From contig JAUIMM010000135.1 of assembly GCA_031769625.1 (NCBI GenBank), positions 2,563,001-2,627,000 of the forward strand: a stretch of 64,000 nucleotides of DNA, given 5' to 3'. The translations under genes and the position numbers were made by a program. The notes under the pieces are model-generated. The model was not told the origin of the DNA. It worked only from the letters and a program-made list of their open reading frames with translations, and did no database searches. Shown one piece after another: positions 11,157 to 26,700 of this stretch (the first letter of the stretch is position 1; every line of letters begins with the position of its first letter). The stretch comes from Taudactylus pleione. Lineage: Eukaryota > Chordata > Amphibia > Anura > Myobatrachidae.

Positions 11157-14100
11157 CTGCATACAGATAATATTACAGCCAATCAGAATAAGGACACAAG
11201 GACCAAAGCTACTCCATCACAGCAAAAAACAGGAAGAGGATCTCGCCCTATGGTCTCCATCCCTTAGTCCCATTTGTGTCCTCATGTGCCCCAAAGTAAA
11301 TCTATCCCTCTTGCCACCTAAGGTTGGTGACACAGGGTAGAATTTGTCCCGGACACAGTACTCATATGTGGTAAATTGTTCCCCTACTCAGAGAACACAA
11401 AATGCTCCTCCTCTGTCAGACAAAAAGGATCTCAGTTCTGTCTTCTGAAAAATGGAGGCAATCGGCACTCTATAGCATTCTGGACGCAAGAAAGGCGGAT
11501 AGTCTGGAACAAAGGGGCAATACAATATGGTGGACAATTTCTGGCTTGTATTGTATGCTAATCACTGATTCTATAATATATTCTGGACGGGTTGGGTACG
11601 GGGTGAAATCTCGATGCTGGCAGCTGAAGGTCAGTATCCTAACCCGCCCCCTCTCCCTACCCTTAATCCTCCATACTCTGTGCCTAAACCTAACCCTGCC
11701 CCCTAGTGCCTAAACCTAACCTCCCCCCACACCCTAGCCCCCACCCCCCTTAGTGCTTAATCCTATCTCCTAACCCTTCCCCCAAACACAAAAATTTACC
11801 ATCGGGATGACGGCACCAGCATCCTGACAGGTGTCTGAATGTCGGTATCCCTGCGGTTGGTATTATGACCGCATCCCATCCCAGACAATTGGAGGGCTGT
11901 ATAATGTACTAGACAAATGAGGTTCTAGTATATCATTATTACATATACTAGTCATTATACTACTTAGAGTATTGTTCTCATTTGTGTACCCATGCAGTGA
12001 CCCCTTTACAAACTGCAGTAAAATTGGGTGTACATTATATGGAGGGGGATATTCACTCTGGGAACCACTTTGGAAACTGCCCAGTATAATAGACCTATTT
12101 TGCAACTACAACCGCCTGCTGTTATTTAGATAACAAGGTGTACTAGGAACAATCTTGGATTAGTAATATTACAACATGGTAACCAATTTATAGCATTCAA
12201 TGACCCAGTCCCCTGGGAGAACAGACAGCCTGGATCAGAGCTGCTGTTTGTGGGGGTGCACTGAAGACAATAGTGCAAGATGAGAACCAAAAGGGTGGAA
12301 TATCCTGCCCATGAGAGCTTACAGTCATGGGGTAGTGATGAACGGTCAGGCTCTTTAAGACAATGCCCTCCAACTCCTGCATACAAAATATTAGGGGCAT
12401 ATTTACTAAAGTGCAGGTTTTTAGAAGTGGAGATGTTGCCCATAGCAACCAGTCAGATTATACTCATCATTTATCTAGCACCTTCTAGAAGATGGCAAAG
12501 AGAGAGATTATGTTAGCACATTTATAGCTTATTGAATATTGTCAGGAGAAATATTACGGAAAGAGAAATACTGAGATCAGTCCCCCAGCTTATTGAATAC
12601 TCACAAAGCGTAACAAATATTAGTTTAATCAGAGGTATTGAGACAATATACGGACTACTAATGAGTCAACAGTGATGATGATTATAAATCGCTCAAAAAT
12701 CTGAGTGAAGATTAGCGCCAGGATTTGTTGGGAGCACACATATAGATGGTCAGTGACAACAGAGATATCAGATCGACACATACACCTTGCTGAATGTTAA
12801 ACACTGGGATTAAAGTAGCCACTACTGTATTAGGATGGCAGGACAGTCCAATAATATATCCATTTTTATCAGGATGTATTTGGATGCTAAAATGTAACAC
12901 ACAATAATTAAAGTGCTACAACTTTATTTTGTAAATAACACATAATCAAAATCTATTTTCTGTCATAGAGACAACTGAATGAAGGACTTAATCTTGACAT
13001 AACATCAGGTCATCTTATACACACACATTCTGCAGCACATATCCTAACCCACTGCTCCATGCTCCTTCCTCACTATCTACCCCTCTGTGTCGCTGCTGTC
13101 TGTCTGCCCTTCCCCTTTAGAATGTAAGCTCTCATGAGCAGGGCCCTCATCCCTCACGTGCTTCTCCTCCCCCTACTTATAGTATAATTTACTCCTAATT
13201 CCCCACAATGACACCTAACACCTGGTTGCTCATGTCCTGCTGCTTGTGTTATGCAGCTATGTTTATAAACCATGTCCTTGTCCTACATTGTTTTGTATTA
13301 CTAATAACTGTTTTTCTTGTGTGCTCATTTATGTACTGTGTGAGGCGCTGCGGAACCTTTATGGCGCCATATAAATAAAGGATAATAATAGTAATAATAA
13401 TAGTATAGAGAATGGGACCACTTACTTTGGTCTTGCCCCTTCAGGACGTGGTTCACACACAGGAACTCAGTAAGGTCTTCTTGCTGGTGGTTTCGATACC
13501 AATCTTCGATGACATCTTCATACATCTCCATCAGGACATCACACTGTGCCAAGCGGTGCAGAGCAAGCATTAGGAGCAACAAGAAACATGCTTTTCTCTC
13601 CCATCACATAACAGTAATCAATGTATTTTACAATGTACAATTATTCTATGCTTACCCATAATGCCATACTGTAATAGATCTGATAATCTTATCCTATTAC
13701 AGAATCTGCTTTTCTCTGAATTACCTGCTTCTTCATATCAGCAACCTCAGCGGATGTTTCATTCCAGAGCTCGTAGGGGATATCCATTACAACTTTCACC
13801 CCTTTGTGGACGAGGTGATGCAGAGTCTGGAACGTTTCGGACATCCCCTGAGTGACACAAAGCCATGGAATAAACATATAACACACCTTCAACTAATGTA
13901 AAAACAATTAGGCAACATGCAAGGCCAACACTGAACACAGTGAAAAGCCAGAACACAGGAATTCCTGCAAACAGGGTAAGCAGAGACCCTGGCAGGAGAG
14001 AGAGAGGTAATAAGGAAGCTGGGAGGGAGACATTCATATAAGCAGAGAGTAGGGAGGACATATTGGGCCTGTACGGAGGAGGAACTGACCTACTGAATCA

Positions 14101-14673
14101 GGAGTGAGTCAATTCATTAAAGTCACAGTCATTTATGAAGTTTGATTAAATTTCTATGTAAAAAAAGTGGGATTAAAGCTGGGTACACGTTAGCCGTTAT
14201 GTAGACAATGGGCTTTTCACTGACTCCAGGTGCCGTTTTAAATATGTTCCTACAACCCGCCGGAAAGCAGTGGCTTACAGAAGCCGCTGCTTCGTAAATT
14301 CTGCCCAATGTGTCTTCCGATCCCGCAGATTGGGCCAACACATCATAATGTGTACACACTACTAACAACTAAATGTGCTCCCGTTTGGTCGTCAGGCGCA
14401 TCTTCAGGTCGGCCCTTCATGCAGCTCAATCTGACAACCCGGCTAATGACACCACTCAATGGTACAGACATAATGGGCGGTTGGGCATCGGATCGTGTAA
14501 TGGGCACCGGCCACCCGATAGATCGGCATGTCTGTGTTGCGGTCATCCGTCACATTGCTGGGTACACATATTGTTAAGTGTGTACCCAGCCTAAGTTTAT
14601 AGCTGATTCAAGACTTTAATGTATTTATCAAGCTTTAAAACTCCATATGCCCGTCTTGCACATTGTGTATGTA

Positions 14674-14714
<41 letters not shown>

Positions 14715-17700
14715 ACTGCATGTATGGGAAGTATATATTTGTACTTCTTTTTTTTTTTTTTTTTAAACCAATAATTTTTATTTGTTTTACAAAGGAAAAA
14801 TAACTTACCCACAGACCGAGTAGAATGAGCAGTAACAGAGGGCGGCACTGGAAGGCCCTCATTAGTGTAAGCCACAGAGATCGCCATGTGCAGCCACTAA
14901 GCCAAAGTTTGTTTATTGGCTGGCCATCCCTTCTTGTGGAAACCATAAAGCACAAACAAGGAGTCTGACTTCCTAAGGGACCTGGTACAGTCCACATAAA
15001 TCCTGAGGACCCGCACCGTATCCAATGAGGCCTCACCTGCCGAGAGGTCTGGGGAATTAAACGCCGGCACAATCATTTCCTCATTAATGTGGAAACTAGA
15101 GACCACCTTAGGAAGGAACCCAGGGTGAGTCCGAAGCACCGCCCTGTCCTGGTGAAAAGCCAGAAATGGGGAACTGCAAGAGAGAGCTCTCAAATCTGAA
15201 ACTCTTCTGGCAGAAGCAATAGCCAGAAGAAAAACTGTCTTAGTAGTAACCCAATTGAGATCCACTGAGTCCAGGGGTTCAAATGGAGGGCCCGAAGTAC
15301 AACAGCCACATCCCAAGGCACCACAGGAGGGACAAAGGGAGGCTGGATCCGAAGGACCCCCTGCAGGAAAGTGTGGATATCAGGAAAAGGAGAAATCCTT
15401 TGCTGGAACCACACTGAAAGGGTAGAGACATGCACCTTCAGCGAAGCAAGGCGGAGACAAAAGGTCCAAACCCGCCTGCAGGAAAGCCAAAACACTGGTT
15501 ATCCACACCATGCGGTAAATCCTGGCAAAGGCAGGTTTTCGTGCTCTGAGCATGTTGTTAACCACAGAGCCGGAAAAACCCTTGGACCTTAGGAGACGCG
15601 TCTCAAGAGCCATGCCGTCAAAGACAGACGACCCAGGTCTGGGTAAAGGCAGGGACCTTGACACGACAGGTCCTGACATTGAGGCAACAGCAAGTCGATG
15701 GAGAGACTCTGAAGATCTGAGTACCAGTGACATCTGGGCCACGCTGGAGCCACCAGGAGGACAGTGCCTCCTTCTTGTTTGAACTTCCGATGTACTCGAG
15801 GAAGAAGGAAGATTGGAGGGAACAGGTACACAAACTGGAAGGTCCACTTGACTGACAGAGAGTCTATCAAGAGAGCCTTGGCGTCTCTTGTCCTGGACCC
15901 ATACAGTGGCAGCTTGTGATTTTGTCGAGCGGCCATAAGGTCCACGTCCGGAAGGCCCCACTTGTCCACTAGGAGCTGAAACACTTCTTGGTGAAGAGAC
16001 CATTCCCCAGGATGTACGTTGTGATGGCCGAGGAAGTCTGCTTCCCAACTGAGAACTCCTGGGATGAACACTGCCGATATGACAGTTAGATGGCCTTCTG
16101 CCCATGTCAGAATGCGCGACACCTCTGTCATTGCCGTCTGACTTAGAGTCCCTCCTGGTTTATGTAAGCCACTGTCGTGGCGTTGTCTGATTGAACTTGC
16201 ACGGGCTTTCCGCGAAGTAGTAGCCTGGCTTGTTGCAATATGTTTACTGGTAGAGCAGACTACTCTGCTGTCCATCGTCCCTGAAAAGAGTGTAGACCTG
16301 TCACCGCGCCCCAACCCCGGAGACTGGCGTCCGTCGTCAGAAGGACCCATTCCAGAGTCCAAAAAGGGCGCCCCCAGGTGAGGTGGGCCATCTATAGCCA
16401 CCAAATCAGAGATAGACGCACCTCCAGAGAGAGCACCATCGTTTGTGTCCTCATCCGATGGGGTAATCTGTCCCGCCTGGAGAGGATTAATGTCTGCAGA
16501 GGCCGGGAATGAAACTGGGCATATTCCACCATGTCGAACGTCGACAGAATGGATCCCAGTAACTGCATGGCTGAGTGTATGGACACTCGGAGACTGTGGA
16601 GCCATCTGCGCACTCGCGTCTGTAGAGTGGAGATCTTTTCTGCTGTCAGAAAGATCCTCTATTGATGTGAATCCAATAGAGCTCCCAGATGGAGCATCCT
16701 TTGAGATGGGATCAGGGAGGATTTCTTCCAATTGATCAACCACCCGTGCATCTGTTGTACAGATATTGTCAACTGTAGGTGGTGGTGAAATACCTCTGGA
16801 GACCCTGGAAACGGTAAGAGGTCGTCCAGGTATGGTGACAGACGGACCCCCTGTAGCCACAGATTTGGCTTTTGAACCAGAAAAAGGCTGGAATAATAAC
16901 CGGTTCCCCTCTGGGATAACGGGACCGGTACAATGACCCCTGCCTGAAGCATGGATTGTACTGCCTCTTGAATAGCCAAGGCCTTGTCCTCGTTTGACAG
17001 GAGGCCTGTACAGGAGAAATGATGTGGAGGCCTTCTGCGTACCCCTGAGAGACCATTTCTCTCACCCAGGTGTGAATTGAAGAAGTCAGCCCCCCACCCT
17101 GGGATCCCCCAGGGGGAGGCCTGCCCCGTCAGGCTGAGAGCTTGTCATCAGGCTTGACAGCCGGACGTCTTACTCCAAGCTTGTTCTTAGGCTTGGTAGT
17201 CTTCTTTGCGGTTGACGGCCTAGGAAAGGACTGAGTTCTGACCTTACCTGGGGCCAGATAGGTCCGAAAGGACAGACCGAGACCCTTAGGCAGGAGCAGA
17301 AGGCAGACGTAGCCGCTGCCAGTGTATTCACAATTTTATCAAAATCCGGGCCAAACAAGATTTTACCGCTATAAGGTAAACACTCCAATCCCTTCTTGGA
17401 GTCGGCATCTGCCCTCCAAGAGCGAAGCCACAGGGAGCGGCGAGCCACAATGGCCGCAGTGGAAATCCTGGCATTCAATAAGCTGACATCCATGGCAGCC
17501 TCGTTAAAATAGGTAGCTGAATCTCGGAGGTTGCCCACAAGATTCAACTGCTCCCTGGTAGCGTCCGGAGACAAGGACTTTTCCAGAGTGTTTGCCCAAC
17601 ATTCTATAGCTCGAGCCACCCAGGAGATAGCCATGACTGGTCTGCACGCGGCACCTGAAAGGGAATAAATGGACTTCAGGTAAACCTCCACCTTCCTATC

Positions 17701-20700
17701 TGTGGTATCCTTCAGGGACAACGTGGAAGGCATAGGGAGAGTCGTGCTTTTAACCAAGCGCGTTACATGGGAATCCACTGCCGGTGAAGTTTCCCATTTA
17801 GAAAAATATTCCTCAGCAAAGGGATAAGCATAGGCCGGTTGATTCTGCGGCTGGTAACGCTTTCCAGGTGTTTTCCATGCCACCTCCAGGTGATCCACCA
17901 GCTGGTCGGACAAAGTAAATATAGCAGCTGTCGCCTTTATGTCTTTGAAAAAGGCATGCTTGGATTTAGGTGCTGGAGGTTCATCCTTCTCTATGCGTGG
18001 ACAGCTTGTAACAGACCCGGAATATACATTTTTGACTTGGACCTCACGTATAGAGGACTTGGAGTCATCCGGGAGCATCCCATCATCAGATGACATATAA
18101 ACGTCATCATACAGAGGTTGAGACGACTGCAAAACTCTTTTAGCCGGTCTAGTTTGGGGTGCCATCCACCTGTCGCACCTCCGCCACACCCTGTAATGCA
18201 TTAGGAATCGTATTAACCCACGGAGGGGAAAACACCTGCATGGGTGTAGCCAGCTGAAGCAGGCTCTGAGAGGGCATAAGATGCTGTTGTGTGAACCCTA
18301 GCGGGGAAAACACAGGAGGAACAGCTAAACGTCCCGCAATGGCCGTAAGTGCTTGTGCAAAGCACGCCCAAGGGGGCTCCTGCGGAGTGGCTGAGACAGT
18401 AGAGGGACCTGGAGGAGCATAGCATCTCAAACATAATCCCTCCAGTACCATGTCTCCCACCCCTAATTCCGCTGTACACTTTTTACATAACAGCTGGACA
18501 GGAGCCAATTTGGCATATCACTCTCACTACCAGACATGGTGGAAAGGATACCAATTTACTGAATGTGACCCACCCCACAGAAAAAAACAGACCATGAGGC
18601 TACACCCTGACAACACTTGTTATTAGGACTTAGAGAAAAAAAAGACACAGGGAAAGTAAAATGGCTGACAGAAGAAAGTGAAACTCAGACAGACAGCTGT
18701 AGCATGCAGTCACATATAATGCAGAAATAAATAACACCTGCACAAACGGCACTACTAATCAACTACACAGACTTAATGTCTGGTAGGATATAGTGCTACA
18801 TACACTGACTACACACTGGGGGGAGGTATGTAGGGGGACCCAGGCTCTGCGCTCCTCAGAGATCTGTGAAATTGCCAGGAAGAAAATGGCCGCCAGATAT
18901 CCAGGAAGAGGGGTTCCTGTGGGAGGAGAGCTGCTGCAGCTGAGCCAGACCGCAGTGGAAGGAGCGCTGTTGCAGAGGGGAGGAGCCGGCTGTGAACAGG
19001 GAAGGCAGCCTCCCCTGCCGGTGATTAACCCCTGAGGCGCTGGAAGCACAGTGGTTCCCAAGCAGTGCACCCCCCATGTCCCCAGGCAGTTGTACAGTGG
19101 AAGCGCAGGTGTATATGGCCTGGCTCCACCACCGTCTTCCCCCCCGGTCCATCCCCAGAGACCCAGGGGAGAAAGGACTGCACGAGCGGTGCTCCACGCT
19201 TACCTTGAAGTCCCCGTAAATCCGGCTGCAGTCCTGGGAGCACCCGGGGTCTGGCTAGCACAGACCCCGGCTCTCGCCGCGATCCCTAGATCAGTCCGAC
19301 GTCTCAACGACAGCGGGGTGACGAAGCGACAGCGCGGGCGTCCCCTAGACTGTCGGCTTACAGATGAGAAGTCTTCTTAAATAAATAAAAAAAATTTAAT
19401 CTTCAGGTGTTGTTTGAACAGCCCCACTGTATTCAGTGACCCGACCGTCCGGGCACCCAACGAAACCGAGGTGCCTCTGGCCCGGGGGCGTGGTATAGAA
19501 AGTCATCCAAGTGCATCCTGGGAAGAAAAATTTACTGTGTAAGGTGCCCGGATGACTCTGCATCACCTATACCCCAAGGTCACCCTGTGGACCCTTATGG
19601 ACCCTGAAGTAGAAAGGAACTAATAACCAGGCTTTCCTACAATAGATGCCAAAATTTCAGATTACACTTAGGACACTTTAAATCAGTTCTACCACCAATT
19701 TTGAACAATCAGTCTGGCGTTAAATATACCCTGTGAATCAGAAGCAATTTGATTTGCTGATATGGAATTGCTGTAGTAGACACACGTGGACTACCCAACG
19801 CTTCTATCCATATATCATAAGACCGTATTCCCAGGTCTACTTCCCACTTTTGCTTAATAGGCGGTAGTTCCGCGCTATGATGTGCACGCAACATGGCTGA
19901 ATATAATACAGATATCAAGTGCCTAGGACCAACACACTGCAGTCATTGTTTAACAGGGGAATCTTGGAGCTCCGGAGGGGCATCCACAAACGGTGCATTT
20001 ATGGCATGACGGAGCTGCAGGTATCTATAAAAATAATGCTTGGGAATACCAAACTCTTGCTGCAATTGTTGGAATGACTTAAATACCCCGGAAGTGTACA
20101 ACTGTCCTAGAGATACCACCCCCCCATTTTCCCCAGACTTTGTTAACCTGAAGCTCACAGGTATGGGATAAAGGGGCTTAAGCTCTGTTGCATATCTAGG
20201 TGTTATGGTCGCTAATGTAGCAATGTATATTAGCCATGTCCTTGTCCTATAGTGTATTGTACTGTAAGTCGCTTGTCAAATTATTTGTTTATGTACTTTG
20301 TAAGGCGCTGCGGAACACTTGTGGAGCCATATAAATAAAGAACAAGGATAATAATAAAAGGGGTATCGAGATCCAATCCCTGTCCCTGAAAAATATGTGA
20401 CGCCAGCCTCCAAATTAGGACAGCTTGCCTAACTATTGAAGCCCCTACCCCCCTCAAACTGCCACTTAGTAGCTTTTGAAGTGGGGTGTGGGGACACCTG
20501 CATCACCAGAAAGGTAAGTAAAGCATCTGCACCCGAATCCAGCAACCATGATCACAATGTGCCAATTGCAGTGCGTAATGATAAAACCTAAAATTAGGTA
20601 ACGCAAGTCCCCCGGAATCACGTGACCTCGTAAATGTATCCAACTGAATACAAGCTCTACGGTCAACCCAAATTAAGGATGATAAACCATTTATTTGCCT

Positions 20701-23700
20701 AAATATTCTTTGTGGAATATAAATTGGGGAAGGCTGAACCACATATGGCAGTCTGGGTTGTAGAACCCGTTTAATTAGATAAAGTAATCGTTAATGGTAG
20801 TTTACCCCATATTGCTACCCGGGACCTTAAACATTCTTTGGTTTAATATTTAATGACACATAACTGTGAGGATCAATAGTAATCCACATGCCTAAATATT
20901 TCAACGAGTCCACCCATCTCAGCGGCAGAGAATTAAGTGGAGTACGAGGGCATGCACCTCTAAGAGAGAGTATACAGGATATATCCCAATTACTCAACAA
21001 GCCCGTGTATTTGCCAAAGGAGTTAATGATTTCAAGGGCACTGGGCATATAAGTGTCATACTGTATTTAGAAACAAAAAGCAAAATGTCGTCAGCATGAA
21101 GTGCTATTTTATCTGTTCTAGGTCCTAGTTGCAATCCCTGAACTGCAGGATTAGCTCTCTAATCAAACACGCTAAAGGTTCTATAGCCATGGCAAAGAGA
21201 ATAGGTGATAGAGGGCAACCCTGACGTGTACCCCGTTTGTACTTCTTTCTCATGCTTTCACATTCCCATACTATGAGGTTAGACATAGAGCAGATTAGAG
21301 CTCTTTGAGAAGAGAAAATTGGGAGGTATGTATGGTGCACAGGGAGAAAACTTCAGCGAAGAAAAATGTCAGGACTACAGATTGGGTCAACATAGTACTG
21401 GACAGGAAAAAGTCAAGCGAGCAGAGTGTTGGAGGGAAGAACAGGACCCTAGCTGTGTGGAGTTTGTATGTACTCCTCCTATTTACGTGGGTTTCCAGTG
21501 ATAAAGTTGAGACAGGAATACACCAACATTAATTCTAAAGTGGACAATTACAAAATATTATTGTGAAGAGCTATTGCTTCGAGCCCCTAGGTACAGATGT
21601 GTCCTCATTGGTCTTTGCTCTAGTAGCACCAAACAGCCCCTCTGAGCATGCCTGGTCTCGTTAGACTCTGCTAGTACCAGGTGTCTTTTTTGAATTTTTT
21701 TGGCTGAAACTACATCTAAGTCACGATGCAATGCGGCTAGGACTCACCAGAAGACTCTGTTAATTAATTTCTAAGCTAAAGCCGCGTATCCACTGCACAA
21801 ATGTGAAACGAGTGCACGATTACGACATTGTAATCGTGCAGTCGTTTCACAGTCACTGATGTGCCTACACTGAACGATCAGTCGTTCAGTGTAGGCACAT
21901 CAATCATTTCCGAACATGGTCAACCTGATGACGACGTCAGGTTGACCGGGCGATGATAGATGTCAAAAACGACCAGCGGACTGTTAAAATCGGGTAGTAG
22001 ATACGCGGCATTAGTTTTAACAAATTAAAGTGGTCTTCAGAGACAATGGCAAGTTCACTTTTCATTTCTGCATGTATATGTACAGTCCTTTATATATGGA
22101 CAATACCTTAGCAAAGCGATTACTGCCAGTCCGTTCTTTATGAAGGTTGTAATCCAACAGTCTCTGACAGAGGCCTTCTGTGACTTCAATCAGGCGGATA
22201 TCCCTGGGGACAATAAAAGGATGCCGACGAATCTTGTTAGTAAGGTGCAGATAAACCTAAAACACAAGCTGCATTTCATAATAACTTACAGAGGTAAAAC
22301 TATGATCTTGGGGGAAGATTTGTGACAATGCAGAGCAGACTGCATGTCTGAGAAGAAACTATTTGCATAAAGGGCTAATTAATCTGAAATTCGTAATACT
22401 CAGGTCTACAGTCGTAATACAATGAAAATACTTATTTCAAGTACAATATATGCACAGAAACCTTTACATGCACGTTGACATAAACAGCGTGCACGCATGT
22501 TGGTAAAATATAATTGTGAATGCTATTAACAGTGCTTTTAAATAGCGCAACATATTTTCAGTTTAGCAGCTCTTTAAAACTATGTACTAAGCCTTGGAGA
22601 GATGTGAAGTGGGTGAAGATAAAGTTCCAACCAATCATCTCCTGCCATTTTTCAAACACGGCCTGTACAGTGACAGTTAGGAGCTGATTGGTGTTACTTT
22701 ATCTCTCTCTAAGGGCCAGATGTACTAAGCTCTGAAAAGTGATAAACTGGAGAGTGATAAACCACCAGCCAATCAGCTCCCAACTGTCATTTTTTAAACA
22801 CAGCCTGTAACATGACAGTTGGGAGGTGATTGGCTGGTGGTTTATCACTCTCCAGTTTATCACTTTTCAGAGCTTAGTGCATCTCCCCCTAACACAGTAA
22901 CTAATGTATTTTGTTTTATTTGAATATTATAACACTGGTTTGTTACCCAAATGAATGACATAGCCAGACAGTGAACACCACTCACTAAATACACATCACT
23001 TCCATGGGCTCTGGGAGTTACTGTGCTGTAAATCTGGCTCATATCACAAGATTAAGATGTAGTGAGTGCTATACAGGCTTCCCAAGAGAAGGGAGGGAAC
23101 AGTAACAAAACGAGGGTGTTGCAGGATTATCATTACATGACAGAGAATAAGGTACTCTAGACTAGGTGTTATAGGGTAGCGTTGGCAGGCTTGTGCTACA
23201 AGACCAAGGAGAAGCGAGTATTAAAGCGCACACACACTTAACAATTCGCTGCACGAGCTTTATCGTTAAGTGTTTGCCGGGCTCAATGTCGATGATCGTT
23301 AACGATATCGTTCAGTGATGTCATCGGCAGCATCCCTGAACATGCACAACCTGACGATATTGTCACGTTGGCCTGCAGGTTCAGGCGATGAAAGATATCA
23401 TTAACGATATTTTGCATACACACTGGACGATATTGTGAACGATTATCGTTATTGTGAACAATTATCATTCACAATATAAGCCAGTGTGTACGTGGCTTTA
23501 GACAGGTAAATTATACAGAGACTGCAGTTACACAACAAGTGTAATACTGTATGTGCACCAAACTAGTGCCATGACAAGAGCACAGAATACTTTACATTTA
23601 GCAGGAATAAATTCAGATGCGGGTAACTCACGAATTTGTATACTTCAGCTTTTGTTTTTTCTTGTTATCATCCAGAAACCCATAGCGGGTATCTATCACT

Positions 23701-26700
23701 TCATGTGTCCGAGAGGTCTCGTCAAAGGAAGATTTCAGCTCCACAGCAACGTACTTACAGACTGCAAAGGAGAAAATCCAGCAATTTATTATTACGCTAT
23801 GAGTAGTACTCAGCTCTGTACATTAAGGGGATCAAATAGATAACATACAATGACATGAAGCAGGAGGTAAAGATGGCCCTGATCAATGCAATGCAGCAGA
23901 CACGTTTGGAGCCAATCAGAGGCTCCTGCAGGCAGATCGTCGTCACAAGGTTTGCCAATAGCCAATCACAACCAATCACAATGCAAGCCTATGGAATGTT
24001 GCACATAAAAGAGCCTGCAGCAGCCTCTATCTATATTCCCCATAGATCTGTAAATAACTGGACACAGTGGGTCCGATTTAGAGAATGATACTAATTCAGT
24101 AGCAGTTGCAATCTTTTGTTGCAGGTCCAGAATATCTGCATGTATCATTGATCTCTAACAAACCCTCTTATTCAGCTCTTTCCTTTCTCTTAGATCATAC
24201 CCAATGTGGTTTTTGTCCCTCATCTTATGCTCCACACAACTCTCCTTCATCCCCTGAATTGCTCTATAAGACACAAGGGGCAGGATGGTGGTGCACATCC
24301 CAGTCTGGCTGCACCAGTCAGAGAACTGGTATTGTACTGTAGGTGAGACTGGGATTACAATATTTAACTGCACTCTGCGTTAAAACATTAAGGGTCTGCA
24401 CCACATTTACGGTTAATGTTATTAAATTATCTAAAATAATTTTTCAGTGAATAACCATATTTTTTCTGACTCAATTGGACTACATATACATCTACTCGGA
24501 TAATGTGTGGATTTATTGCTTTATAATATGCTGGAAGCCTACGTAGCATATGTGTGGCATTTGTCATTATGTAAAAGGCAAAACTCATATGATGCTGGTA
24601 TAATACAATGGGAGTAATAGGGTCTGATTCAGAGCAGCACGCAATGCCAATGTTCACGCCGTTGAGTTATTGTCTTGCTCGAAAAATTTCTAATCACAGT
24701 GTACGTACAAAGGTGCTGTTCATGGGAGTTCCTGGGCGATGATTGGGAGGTGGATAGAAATGCATGCAAAAATGGGAGTGTCTCAAGCCTGTCAGTGAAA
24801 GCTGTTGTGAACCCAGACACTCGACTGAACAAAGAAACAACAACTGCCATAGGGCTGATGCAAGTTTCGATGGCGCAACCGATGGTGGCTTCTAAGGTTG
24901 CACCAATCAGTATTATAGCGTGCACGGATGCTAGATGTGGGCATCTCAGTCCTTGCACATTAGGCAGTGCGGATGTACACAAAGAAAGGAGTTTGTAAAC
25001 ATTGTGACATTCATATATGAATAATGTGGTTTTTACTTTGACAAAACGAACCAAAAATTAATGCAGTGGTAGCAAACTTAATGTAAACATTGAACCTGAA
25101 GACTGGAAACTAGCATTTTTGATGTCAGGTTCAATTGTAATGTTTCAATTGAAGATCAGAACCCCAGATCACACTGCATGCCACTCTGTGCCCCCCCCAT
25201 CACAATGCATGCCGCTGTGCCCCACATGACACTGCATGCCACGCTGTGCCCCCCATCACAATGCATGCCATGCTATGCCCCCACATGACACTGCATGCCA
25301 TGCTGGGCACCCACATGCCACACTGTGCCCCCGATAAAACTGCATGTCACGCTGTGCCCCATCACACTGCTTGCCACGCTGTGCCCCCGCTCACAATGCA
25401 TGCCACGCTATGCCCCCACATGACACGCTGTACCCCCACATGACACTGCATGCCACGCTGTGCCCCCACAAGACACATGTGACGCTGTGCCCCCACAAGA
25501 CACTGCATGCCACGCTGTGCCCCCACAAGACACTGCATGCCACGCTGTGCCCCCACAAGACACTGCATGCCACGCTGTGCCCCCACATGCCACACTGTGC
25601 CCCCAATAAAACTGCATGTCACGCTGTGCCTCCAATCACACGGTATGCCACGCTGTGCCCCCGCTCACAATGCATGCCACGCTATGCCCCCACATGACAC
25701 GCTGTACCCCCACATGACACTGCATGCCACGCTGTGCCCCCACAAGACACTACATGCTACGCTGTGCCTCCACAAGACACTGCATGCCACGCTGTGCCCC
25801 CACAAGACACTACATGCTACGCTGTGCCTCCACAAGACACTGCATGCCACGCTGTGCCCCCAAAAGACACTGCATGCCACGCTGTGCCCCCAAAAGACAC
25901 TGCATGCCACGCTGTGCCCCCACAAGACACTGCATGCCACGCTGTGCCCCCACAAGACACTGCATGCCACGCTGTGCCCCCACAAGACACTGCATGCCAC
26001 GCTGTGCCCCCACAAGACACTGCATGCCACGCTGTGCCCCCACAAGACACTGCATGCCACGCTGTGCCCCCACAAGACACTGCATGCCACGCTGTGCCCC
26101 CACAAGACACTGCATGCCACGCTGTGCCCCCACAAGACACTGCATGCCACGCTGTGCCCCCACAAGACACTGCATGCCACACTGTGCCCCCAATAAAACT
26201 GCATGTCACGCTGTGCCTCCAATCACACTGTATGCCATGCTGTGCCCCCCATAACAATGCATGCCATGCTGTGCCCCCACATGACACACTATGCCCCCAC
26301 ATGACACTGCATGTCACACTGTGCCCCCGCATGACACTGCATGCCAGGCTGTGCCCCCGCATGACACTGCATGCCACGCTGTGCCCCCGCATGACACTGC
26401 ATGCCACGCTGTGCCCCCGCATGACACTGCATGCCATGCTGTGCTCCCATATGACACTGCATGCCACGCTGTGCCCCCCTGATCATACTGCATGTTATGC
26501 TGTGCCCCCCTGATCACACTGCATGTTACGCTGTGCCCCCACATGAAACTGCATGTTACGCTGTACCCCCCCCCGATCACACTGCATGTTACGCTGTGCC
26601 TCCATGCTCTGCCCCCAGTTCACACTGCTTATCATGCTGTGCCCCCAGTTCATTCTTCCTGCCACACTCTGCCCCCAGATCACACTGCATGCCACGCTCT

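Larger units (their letters stand above)
14748..19615 (-). mobile_element. DIRS-type retrotransposon, copy 2, truncated, with a poly(A)-like end
   Basis: Minus-strand order: right terminal repeat (19615 to about 19460), gag (18508 to about 17170), RT remnant (17065-16659), RNase H region (16860-15589), tyrosine recombinase (16105-14810). The recombinase breaks off at the HSTRSVG motif. After it the coding strand reads a GTAAGT, an AATAAA and then a 17-base A run (14764-14748), so this copy looks like a prematurely polyadenylated, retroposed transcript. It lies in CNPY3 intron 3 in the same orientation as the gene. Confidence 0.8.
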
